Below are positions 8,388 to 15,745 of a stretch of 46,858 nucleotides of DNA, piece after piece; the first letter of the stretch is position 1, and the number at the start of each line of letters is the position of its first letter. The notes beneath the pieces are model-generated. The model did no database searches, was not told the DNA's origin, and saw only the letters and a list, made by a program, of their open reading frames with translations. This stretch comes from Syntrophales bacterium (GTDB taxonomy: Bacteria > Desulfobacterota > Syntrophia > Syntrophales > UBA5619), in contig JALNYO010000027.1 in the NCBI GenBank assembly GCA_023229765.1, forward strand, positions 1-46,858. The letters are read 5' to 3'. The position numbers were made by a program, and so were the translations under genes.

Positions 8388-9034
8388 TGAGAGAAAATGG
8401 TTTTACGCTTATCGAGATTCTGCTCGCCATTTTAATCCTCGGGATCGTTATGACCACCGTTTATGCCTCCTATACGGGCACCTTCCGCATCATCGCGGAA
8501 ACGAAGAAGGATGCCGAGCTTTACGGCATGGCGCGGGCTGCCTTGGAGCGCATGACGAGGGATCTGGAAGCGGTTTCTCCCTGGAAAAGGGCTTTCCCCT
8601 TTTCTGCCAAGCAGTATTTCTTGGGGGACAACGAGTTTACCGGCATGATTTTCCGCTCCGCCGCCCACGTCGTCTTCGGGAAGGAGGAGCAGGCAGGCGG
8701 GGTCGCCGTTATAGAGTACAGTGTTGAAGAAGAGAAAGAAGGCGAAGGGTTTGCCCTCTATCGCAGCGATTCGTTGAGCCGTGATCTGGGGGAGGAGGCG
8801 CCGCCCCCCCGGAGGTTTCTTTTGTGCGACCGGATTGCCGGCCTGACCTGCATTTTTTTTGACGACAAGGGGAAGGAATACGAAACATGGGATTCCGAAG
8901 CGGGCGAAGAAAGTCAGAGGAAGAAGGCCCCGACGATCGTCGAAATCCGCCTGTTTCTGGTAAATCCCAAAAATCCGGACCACCCCTATCCGTTCATGAC
9001 ACGGGTATATCTGCCCGTAACTGCGGTCCGATGA
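8387..9034 (+). CDS. gspJ: Type II secretion minor pseudopilin GspJ
   Basis: It starts with GTG in a TAGTG junction shared with the gspI stop. The product opens MRENG-FTLIEILLAILILGIV, a prepilin leader of five residues, Phe at +1 and Glu at +5. About 215 residues with ALERMTRDLEAVSP near 60 and a long beta-rich C terminus fit GspJ. It is the central subunit of the GspI-J-K tip complex. Its end overlaps the start of gspK by four bases in another frame. Confidence 0.9.
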   Translation: MRENGFTLIEILLAILILGIVMTTVYASYTGTFRIIAETKKDAELYGMARAALERMTRDLEAVSPWKRAFPFSAKQYFLGDNEFTGMIFRSAAHVVFGKEEQAGGVAVIEYSVEEEKEGEGFALYRSDSLSRDLGEEAPPPRRFLLCDRIAGLTCIFFDDKGKEYETWDSEAGEESQRKKAPTIVEIRLFLVNPKNPDHPYPFMTRVYLPVTAVR

Positions 9035-9984
9035 TGCAAAGCGATGGAAGCATGACCAATCAACGGGGCATAGCCCTGATCGTTGTAATTCTGATGATCA
9101 GCATCATCGTGGCGCTGACGATTCAGTTGAATCGCGATATGCGCTCAGAGGTTTATGAGGCGGCCAATCTGAGCGATCAGGCGCAGTTGCGATATGTGGC
9201 AGAATCCGTCCTTTATGCCGGAGAGGCGGTTCTTTTGAATGACAGGAACCAGTATGACGCCCTTACAGAGGATTGGGCGAATACCGAAATGTTCTCCCTG
9301 AGAGCGGCGGAATTTTTCGACAAAGCCTCGTTCAAACTGACGATAGAAGACATCGGCGGCAGAATTCCGATAAACCTGCTGGTGAGCGGCAACGCCTACA
9401 ATGTTCCCATCCGGGAGATGCTGCTGCGCCTGCTGACCGGTTCCTATTTCCGCCTGGAGGAGGGAGCGGCAGAGGAAGTCACCGACGCCATCAAGGACTG
9501 GATCGATGCGGACAGCGAGACAACCGACAGGGGCGTGGAGAGTCGGGTGAAAAATGCTCCTCTTGATTGCATTGAAGAATTAATGATGATAAAGGGGGTC
9601 TCCCGTGAGCTGTTTTACGGGTCGGAGCGGTTTTACGGCCTCGTCAACTGTTTGACCGTGTTCGGCGACGGGAAGATCAACATCAATACCGCGCCCAAGC
9701 CGGTGCTGCTGGCGCTGTCGGCGCAGATGACAAGCGAGGCGGTGGAGGCGCTGGACCGGTATCGCCACGACCCGAAAAACTCCGTCGCCAATCCCGGCTG
9801 GTATAGTGGAGTTCCGGAAGCGTCCGGCGCTAATATCCCGGCGGGAAGCATAACGGTTAAAAGCGACAACTTTCAGATTAAGGCGATGGGCGTGCAGGGA
9901 AGAATGACAAAGCAGATTATCGCGATAGTTAACAGGGATGCGGGCAGAACAAAGGTTGCAGCCCTGGCCTGGAGAGTGGAGTAA
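9031..9984 (+). CDS. gspK: Type II secretion minor pseudopilin GspK
   Basis: The N terminus (QRG-IALIVVILMISIIVALTIQ) is pilin-like but lacks the +5 Glu, a hallmark of GspK, the tip pseudopilin. The large helical insertion follows, with GRIPINLLV, DAIKDWIDADSETTDRG, PLDCIEELMMIKGVS and the ININTAPKPVLLAL segment that characterises the family. About 317 residues from ATG 9031 is normal. ATG 9052, three codons before the cleavage site region, is an alternative start. It overlaps the gspJ stop and hands over to gspL through a TAATG junction. Confidence 0.93.
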   Translation: MMQSDGSMTNQRGIALIVVILMISIIVALTIQLNRDMRSEVYEAANLSDQAQLRYVAESVLYAGEAVLLNDRNQYDALTEDWANTEMFSLRAAEFFDKASFKLTIEDIGGRIPINLLVSGNAYNVPIREMLLRLLTGSYFRLEEGAAEEVTDAIKDWIDADSETTDRGVESRVKNAPLDCIEELMMIKGVSRELFYGSERFYGLVNCLTVFGDGKININTAPKPVLLALSAQMTSEAVEALDRYRHDPKNSVANPGWYSGVPEASGANIPAGSITVKSDNFQIKAMGVQGRMTKQIIAIVNRDAGRTKVAALAWRVE

Positions 9985-11513
9985 TGCCGGAAAAATTTTT
10001 GGGTCTTGATATTGGCGCTGGGAGCGTCAAGGCGGTGTTGCTCAACCGGGGGTTCCGGGGCGGAGGCGAAATAGCGGGCTTTTGCCGCATCGGGATTGCC
10101 GAGGCCGGCGGGATTGCCGAGGCCCTGGAGCAGCTTTTTTCCGACCAGGCCTTTGACGGCGCGATCTGTGTATCGACTCTTCCCGCGGCTCTTTTTTCAT
10201 TTCGCAATATCCAATTGCCGTTTCGCGACGAACGGAAGATCAGGCAAACATTGGCCTTTGCGGTAGAGCCGTTCATCCAGCAGTCCCTTGACGCCGTCTT
10301 GATTGACTATACGTTTGCGGAACGGGCAAAACAGTCCAAATTGTTTACCGCGATTGCCGAAAGGGCTCTGATCGACGACCGCCGCAAGCTTCTATCCCCA
10401 TACGTCCACGAAACGGCGGTGCTCGATATTGACGCTGTTCCGCTTGCTTCCTTTCTTGCCCGGCAGCCTGATTTTCCGACCGGCGCCTTGCTTTTGGATG
10501 TCGGCCTTCAGGATACGACGGCTGTTTTTTTCGGCAAGACGGGCGTTTTTCATATTCGTCATTTTTATTTCGGCGGCCAGAAAATGACAGAGGCCATTGC
10601 CAAGTCCTGCGGAATGAATGCGGAAGCTGCGGAAGAAATTAAGATAAAAGGGGAATTTACCGAAGAGGGACTTGAGGCGCTCTCAAAGGTTCTTCAACCA
10701 TTTTTTACCGAGCTGAAAAATACCATCGCCTTTTTGCAGCAGAAGGGCCAGATTCCCGAATTTCCCACCCAAATAATCCTGACTGGAGGCGGTTCCCAAG
10801 CGCCTGGCATTGCCGAAGGGTTGTCCCGTTTACTGGAAATTCCCGTCGAAAAAACCGATTTGCTGGCAGAGGGGGGCTTCGGAATCGATGCAGATCTCCG
10901 TTCTTCCTGGGATGCGGCCGTTATGGATCAGGCCCTGGCCCTGGCGGCCAGACCCCTCGGCAAGGGAACGGGCTTCAACTTCCTGAAACGCGAGCAGGAA
11001 ACGCGGGCGGGGTCGGGAGACCTGCGCGGCATCCTGAAAAAAACAGCGATCGCGGCCGGGGTGATCATCCTCCTGGCCGGCCTTGAGTTCGGGCTGGGAG
11101 ATTACGCCCTGCGCCTCCAGCTCTCCCGTCTCAAGAAGGATGTGCTCACCGAGTTCAAGAAGATAGACCCCGAGGCAACCAGGATTGTCGATCCGGTTGT
11201 GCAACTCCGGGGCAAGATCGCCGAGGCAAAAAAGCTGATGGCCGGCATCGGCGATGTGTCGTCGGCTGCGGCGCTTGATATCTTCAGAGACGTTTCGGTC
11301 TCGGCCCAGCCGGAGATTACGCTTTCCTCGTTTTCCATAGAGGGAAACGAGGTTGTTTTGAAGGGAGAGGCCCCAAATTTCGACGCGATGGAGGCGTTCA
11401 AAAAGAAGCTGGAAGGCTCAAAATACGTAAAGACGGTGACGGTTGGTTCCACCAGCCTGCTGAAGAGGGAAAAAGGGGTGGAGTTTAATCTCAAGGTGGT
11501 CCGAAAAAGATGA
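9984..11513 (+). CDS. gspL: Type II secretion assembly protein GspL (actin-like fold)
   Basis: The 509-residue protein starts with FLGLDIGAGSVKAVLL, a phosphate-1-like actin/PilM motif, and includes ILTGGGSQAPGIAEGL (adenosine-motif-like) near 260. A single membrane segment lies at about 355-372 (IAAGVIILLAGLEFGLG), followed by a coiled-coil stretch and a ferredoxin-like periplasmic domain ending LNLKVVRKR-like. GspL binds GspE in the cytoplasm and GspM in the membrane and periplasm. It is a little longer than the enterobacterial GspL and its N-terminal half looks closer to PilM, as is common in Deltaproteobacteria. It shares a TAATG junction with gspK and overlaps gspM by four bases. Confidence 0.9.
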   Translation: MPEKFLGLDIGAGSVKAVLLNRGFRGGGEIAGFCRIGIAEAGGIAEALEQLFSDQAFDGAICVSTLPAALFSFRNIQLPFRDERKIRQTLAFAVEPFIQQSLDAVLIDYTFAERAKQSKLFTAIAERALIDDRRKLLSPYVHETAVLDIDAVPLASFLARQPDFPTGALLLDVGLQDTTAVFFGKTGVFHIRHFYFGGQKMTEAIAKSCGMNAEAAEEIKIKGEFTEEGLEALSKVLQPFFTELKNTIAFLQQKGQIPEFPTQIILTGGGSQAPGIAEGLSRLLEIPVEKTDLLAEGGFGIDADLRSSWDAAVMDQALALAARPLGKGTGFNFLKREQETRAGSGDLRGILKKTAIAAGVIILLAGLEFGLGDYALRLQLSRLKKDVLTEFKKIDPEATRIVDPVVQLRGKIAEAKKLMAGIGDVSSAAALDIFRDVSVSAQPEITLSSFSIEGNEVVLKGEAPNFDAMEAFKKKLEGSKYVKTVTVGSTSLLKREKGVEFNLKVVRKR

Positions 11514-12067
11514 AGCAGTTCTGGGAGCAGTTGACAAAAAGTCAGAAGCGGGCCCTGACGATTGGGCTAATCTTCGTTGCGGGGGCTGTGTTCATGCAGT
11601 TTGCCGTTTTCCCCTGGATAGACGCGCGCCAGAGGGTGCAGACGTCGATCGTGACCAACGAAAAGACCCTCCGGGAGCTGGCGACGCTTGGTCGGGAGTA
11701 TGCTGTTCTCAGGCGTTCTTCAGAGGCAATAAAAGGCGTTGTCGAAAGGCGATTGCCCGGATTCGCCCTCTTTTCCTATCTGGAAAGAAAGGCTAATGAA
11801 AACGGACTGAAGGCGCACATAAAATCGATCAACCCGCTGAAGCCGACCGCGGTGGGCGCCTACGAGGAAACTGCCGTGGAAATAAAGGTTGAGAATTTGA
11901 CGAGCAAACAACTGACCGATTTTTTATATAATGTGGAATCGCCGGAACAGATGGTGAGGATACGGCGGCTGTCGATCGGCAAGATGAAGGAGGCGCCGGA
12001 ATATCTGGTCGCGGAGATCCAGGTTTATACCTATCAGAACCCGAGCGGGGAGGGACGCGCCCGATGA
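11510..12067 (+). CDS. gspM: Type II secretion assembly protein GspM
   Basis: It is a 185-residue protein with a short cytoplasmic N terminus, one membrane helix (about 16-36, LTIGLIFVAGAVFMQFAVFP), a coiled coil and a periplasmic ferredoxin-like domain ending near residue 178. The arrangement and its place right after gspL identify GspM (PilO-like). It stabilises GspL and the inner-membrane platform. Start and stop both overlap neighbours by ATGA-type junctions, so translation is coupled to gspL and gspN. Confidence 0.88.
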   Translation: MKQFWEQLTKSQKRALTIGLIFVAGAVFMQFAVFPWIDARQRVQTSIVTNEKTLRELATLGREYAVLRRSSEAIKGVVERRLPGFALFSYLERKANENGLKAHIKSINPLKPTAVGAYEETAVEIKVENLTSKQLTDFLYNVESPEQMVRIRRLSIGKMKEAPEYLVAEIQVYTYQNPSGEGRAR

Positions 12068-12900
12068 AGCTCTTCAAAATCAACCGGGCCTTTTTCGGAT
12101 ACGTACTGGCAGGCGTCCTGATGCTGTTTATTTTCCTATACTTGCGTTTTCCGGGCGATGCCGTAAAAAATTATCTGAAGGCATCCGCGGCGTCCCGCTA
12201 CCCGGAGTTGCTCTTTGTCCTCGACTCCATTGGGCCAACGATTCCGCCCGGCATGGCGCTGGAAAATCTTACCATCGGTTTTCGCGGCCGTCCCGAGGCG
12301 ACTCTGCATGTTAATCGCCTGGCGTTTGCCCCCGGCTGGCTTTCCGTGATTCAGGGGAAGGTTGCGGCTGCGGCGACGGCGACCCTGTACGGGGGCGAGA
12401 TCAAGGGCAGCGGGGAGTTGGCGAAGGCCTTTTCGCTGCGTGGTCCGTTTTCGTCAACTGTGCGGTTTGAAGGGCTGCGGTTGGAAAAGTGTTTGTTGCT
12501 TCAGGAGTCTCTTGCCCGTCAGGTTTCCGGAACCATGAAGGGTTCTTTTGCGGCGACCGGCGAGACCGGGCCGCTGAAGAACGTCGCCGGCAAGCTGGAG
12601 GCAACGCTGACAAACGGAAGCTACCAGCTCTTAGAGAATGTTGCGGGATTTGACAAAATCGCTTTCAGCCGGATTGACCTGAAAATGGAGATGAAGAGCG
12701 GCGCGCTGAAAATAACCAATCTGACGGTAAACGGCGACAAACTTCGCATCACGCTGAAGGGAAACATCCTGCTCGCCGCCGATTTGCAAGAAAGCCGGCT
12801 GGATTTGACCGGTTCGGTCGAGCTGCAAGGGGCCGGCGGCCGGCGGATGCCGATGACGATCGGCGGCGTATGGGGCAATCCCACGGTGAAGCTGATGTAA
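12064..12900 (+). CDS. gspN: Type II secretion system protein GspN
   Basis: This 278-residue protein has one N-terminal membrane helix (about 8-28) and a long beta-rich periplasmic part with repeated G-x-L strands and a GSVELQGAGGRRMP-like stretch near the end, resembling the GspN/AsmA-like family found in deltaproteobacterial and spirochaete T2SS clusters. Its exact role is unknown; it is thought to act in the periplasm with GspC. It follows gspM with a four-base overlap. The assignment relies on position plus the overall pattern. Confidence 0.8.
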   Translation: MKLFKINRAFFGYVLAGVLMLFIFLYLRFPGDAVKNYLKASAASRYPELLFVLDSIGPTIPPGMALENLTIGFRGRPEATLHVNRLAFAPGWLSVIQGKVAAAATATLYGGEIKGSGELAKAFSLRGPFSSTVRFEGLRLEKCLLLQESLARQVSGTMKGSFAATGETGPLKNVAGKLEATLTNGSYQLLENVAGFDKIAFSRIDLKMEMKSGALKITNLTVNGDKLRITLKGNILLAADLQESRLDLTGSVELQGAGGRRMPMTIGGVWGNPTVKLM

Positions 12901-12914
12901 AATGAGGAATAAAA

Positions 12915-12944
12915 TGGAGGGACGCGCTTAAGTCGCGTCCGCAG
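12915..12944. repeat. Short dispersed hairpin repeat (GGACGCG...CGCGTCC)
   Basis: The sequence tggagggacgcgc ... gcgtccgcag forms a 7-bp stem at 12920-12940 with a loop of seven bases. Near-identical units lie at 36651-36679 and, truncated, at 6866-6882. All three are in intergenic gaps. It lies in the gspN-gspC gap, the only sizeable break in this part of the operon. Confidence 0.6.
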
Positions 12945-12987
12945 CTATCAGTAGATAATTTTCGTTACTTTTAAGGGATTTGCAGAC

Positions 12988-13890
12988 GTGGACTGGGCGC
13001 ATTATTTTCGTTTTTCACTTTCCGACTTCCAGGGGTTTTTCTCCCGGCGGACGATTATTTTGACATTGATGGCCGTTTTGCTCTATCAGACGTCCGGTGT
13101 ATTTTACCAGGCCCTGACGCTCCAGTTGCTCCGCATGACGCCGCCCCCCGCTCTGGAAATCAGGGCGCCCGCAACGGCTGCAGCGCTTCGCGAGCCGCTG
13201 GATGCTTATAACGCTATCCCCGAAAGAAATATTTTTGGCACAACGGCCGAGACTATCGAGGAAAAGCAGGCGAAAAACAAGCCGGCGCAGCCGCAGCAGG
13301 ATATAGCCCTGCTTTTCGATCTGCGGGGCACGGTCGCCGGCGACGCGAAGCACGGTTTTGCGGTAATCGAAGAAAAAAGCGCGCATAAACAGAGGCTGGT
13401 CAAGATCGGCGATGTAATTTCCGGCGCCAGGGTTATCCGGATCAAAAGAAACGCGCTTGACGTGCTGGTCAACGACCAGGAACGGACGTTGAAGATGGCC
13501 GATAAAACCGAGGCGCCGGTTCTGCCTGGGGCCGAGGCAAAAGCGCTTCCCGCTTTGCCAGTGGCGCCGGGCGGGGGAACGGTCATCAACCGCAGCGAGA
13601 TTTCCGCGGCTCTGGCCGACATGGGGAGCTTGCTCCGCCAAGCGCAGGTTCGCCCCTACTTTAAGGGTGGGGTTGCCGACGGCTTCATGATAACCAATAT
13701 TCAGCCCGGCAGCATGTACCAGCGGATGGGAATCGTCAACGGGGACATTCTCCAGGGGATTGACGGCAACAGAATCCAGACGGCGGATGACATGATCTCG
13801 TTCCTCAATACGCTGAAGGGAGCTTCGGGAGCGGTCCTTTCGCTGCAGCGCGGCGGGAAGCCGCAGACGCTGAACTACCAGTTCCGGTAA
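12988..13890 (+). CDS. gspC: Type II secretion inner-membrane protein GspC
   Basis: The protein starts with GTG after an AAGGGA-like ribosome site. It has a single N-terminal membrane helix (about 22-45), a Pro/Ala linker, the homology-region domain (about 110-170, FDLRGTVAGDAKHGFAVIEE to LVKIGDVISGARVIRI) that contacts the N0 domain of secretin GspD, and a C-terminal PDZ domain (about 225-298, GFMITNIQPGSMYQRMGI and NGDILQGIDGNRI) implicated in substrate recognition. About 300 residues is the usual size. GspC links the inner platform to the outer-membrane channel. Confidence 0.93.
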   Translation: MDWAHYFRFSLSDFQGFFSRRTIILTLMAVLLYQTSGVFYQALTLQLLRMTPPPALEIRAPATAAALREPLDAYNAIPERNIFGTTAETIEEKQAKNKPAQPQQDIALLFDLRGTVAGDAKHGFAVIEEKSAHKQRLVKIGDVISGARVIRIKRNALDVLVNDQERTLKMADKTEAPVLPGAEAKALPALPVAPGGGTVINRSEISAALADMGSLLRQAQVRPYFKGGVADGFMITNIQPGSMYQRMGIVNGDILQGIDGNRIQTADDMISFLNTLKGASGAVLSLQRGGKPQTLNYQFR

Positions 13891-13970
13891 GGAAACGGCG
13901 CTGCGCCGATTATTGAGAGGGCAAGAGGGGTTAAGAGGAGGAGAACGCCACTGTTTTGGGGTTTTAAATA

Positions 13971-14894
13971 ATGTACGAGGCATACTTCGGGCTGAAGGAA
14001 AACCCGTTTACCCTCTCTCCGGATCCGCGCTACCTGTATCTGAGCCCGCGGCATCGGGAGGCGCTCAACTGCCTGCTTTACGGGATACATGAGAAAAAGG
14101 GGTTCATGGCGCTTACCGGGGGGATAGGGACTGGAAAAACAACCCTTTGCCGGTTTATGCTTTCGGAATTGGGCGATTCAGTAGCGACGGCGCTGATCTT
14201 CAATCCGGCCCTCTCCGATCTCGAACTCCTCAAAACGGTTAACCAGGAGTTTGGAATAAAAATCGGGAGCGGCAGAGGAACAAAGAAAAGATATATAGAC
14301 GCGCTCAACGATTTCCTGCTGGCAAATTTTTCCCGTGGGAAAAACGCCGTCCTGATCATCGATGAGGCGCAGAATTTGCCCCGCGAGACGCTGGAACAGG
14401 TCAGAATGCTGTCGAATCTGGAGACGGCCAGCGAAAAACTGCTGCAGATTGTGCTTTTGGGGCAGCCGGAGTTGCAGGAGATGCTATCGTTGCCGTCGCT
14501 TCGCCAGTTGAACGAGCGGATAACCGTCCGTTACGACCTGAAGCCGCTGGGCAGAAAGGATGTGCGCGGTTACCTGGAGCATCGGCTTGCCGCCGCCTCC
14601 GGGAACCTCGATAAGTTGTTTTCGCCGGCGAGTTATGGCTATATTTACCGAGCCTCCGAGGGAATACCGAGGCGAATCAACGCGATCTGCGACCGGGCGC
14701 TGTTGGTTGCCTATAGCAGGGATAAACGCACGGTCGATCGGCGCATCGTCCGGGCGGCGATTCGCGACCTCGGCGCCGGTTACCTGGCCCGGACATCCGG
14801 ACAGAAGACGCGGCTGCGGCTGGAAATTGCCGTGGCCCTGCTTCTCTGGGCAATGCTGATTATAATCGGATACTTTCAGTGGCCGTGGTTTTGA
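13971..14894 (+). CDS. gspA: GspA/ExeA-type AAA ATPase
   Basis: The 307-residue protein begins MYEAYFGLKENPFTLSPDPRYLYLS, the signature of the ExeA/GspA and MshM family. Walker A is GGIGTGKTTL (Lys56) and Walker B is AVLIIDEAQN (Asp131-Glu132). A sensor/arginine-finger region with EGIPRRINAICDRALL follows, and a C-terminal hydrophobic helix (about 284-302) anchors it to the inner membrane. ExeA with ExeB helps insert and assemble the secretin through the peptidoglycan. Unlike ExeA of Aeromonas, no peptidoglycan-binding domain follows the membrane segment. The next gene supplies a GspB-like partner. Confidence 0.9.
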   Translation: MYEAYFGLKENPFTLSPDPRYLYLSPRHREALNCLLYGIHEKKGFMALTGGIGTGKTTLCRFMLSELGDSVATALIFNPALSDLELLKTVNQEFGIKIGSGRGTKKRYIDALNDFLLANFSRGKNAVLIIDEAQNLPRETLEQVRMLSNLETASEKLLQIVLLGQPELQEMLSLPSLRQLNERITVRYDLKPLGRKDVRGYLEHRLAAASGNLDKLFSPASYGYIYRASEGIPRRINAICDRALLVAYSRDKRTVDRRIVRAAIRDLGAGYLARTSGQKTRLRLEIAVALLLWAMLIIIGYFQWPWF

Positions 14895-14950
14895 GCGTGG
14901 GATTTTTTGATGGATCGTCGGGCCATCAAACAGCTTGACGGGGAAGAAAA

Positions 14951-15745
14951 ATGAGTTATATCAACGAGGCGCTCCGCAAGGCGCAAACAGAAAAAGATAA
15001 TTGCTATGGGAAGGTGGATTATGCTGCTTCCCTCCCTCCCGAAAGGCGGAGGCGCCCGTGGCAAAAACCGATTGCGATTTTTGCTGCGACTATCGTAATT
15101 GTTGCCGCGGGGGCGCTGCTGGCCGTTAAATTTTTTTTGGCGCCGGTGTCCGTGTCCGTTGCTCAAAAGCTCCCGGCGTCATCGGCAGAGCGGGGAACAG
15201 CCTTAGCCGGTTCGACAGGGAAACAAGCGGCGCTCCCAATGCCAAAGCCGGCGGCGGTTCTCGCGGCAGATGACGCCGCCCTGAAGACGAGCGTGGCAAA
15301 GCCTTCTGCCGCCGACAGCAAGAAGGTGCAGGACGAGAAAAAGGCTGCGGAGATAAAGCGTCGTCAGGAAGAGGCGGCGCTTGCCCAGCGCAGCGGCAAT
15401 TTCAGCACGGCCAAGACCCTCTACGGGGAAATATTGACCCTTGATGAAGATAATGTGGAGGCGCTGAACAATCTCGGGGTTGTTTATCTGGCCGAAAAAA
15501 AGGGCGACAAGGCACTGGCCCTGTTTCGCCGGGCGGTTTTGCTGAAGAGGGACTATTTGGATCCGTATTACAACATGGCCTGTCTTTACGCGCAGAAAAA
15601 TGATATTGATCAGAGCCTCTGGTATCTCAAGATGGCGATATCTATAGACAAAGAAGTTATGAATTGGGTAAAAAAGGATGCCGACATGAAAAAGGTGGTA
15701 GCATCGCCTAAATTTAAGGAAATAGATGGAGGGGTAAGAAACTGA
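14951..15745 (+). CDS. GspB-like membrane protein with TPR repeats
   Basis: It starts MSYINEALRKAQTEK, the short cytoplasmic motif shared by GspB/ExeB-type proteins. A membrane helix (about 40-60) follows, then an Ala/Pro/Lys-rich linker with a coiled-coil patch (about 120-140) and a C-terminal TPR block (about 140-245, AKTLYGEILTLDEDNVEALNNLGVVY-like repeats; only parts quoted). The partner ATPase gene precedes it and gspD follows, so it likely serves in secretin assembly. The TPR part replaces the usual GspB periplasmic domain. Its stop overlaps the gspD start by one base (TGATG). Confidence 0.8.
   Translation: MSYINEALRKAQTEKDNCYGKVDYAASLPPERRRRPWQKPIAIFAATIVIVAAGALLAVKFFLAPVSVSVAQKLPASSAERGTALAGSTGKQAALPMPKPAAVLAADDAALKTSVAKPSAADSKKVQDEKKAAEIKRRQEEAALAQRSGNFSTAKTLYGEILTLDEDNVEALNNLGVVYLAEKKGDKALALFRRAVLLKRDYLDPYYNMACLYAQKNDIDQSLWYLKMAISIDKEVMNWVKKDADMKKVVASPKFKEIDGGVRN

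Noticed and set aside
8887..9030. In-frame ATG that would extend GspK upstream
   Set aside because: The extension overlaps conserved gspJ sequence and would bury the prepilin leader, which must be near the N terminus.
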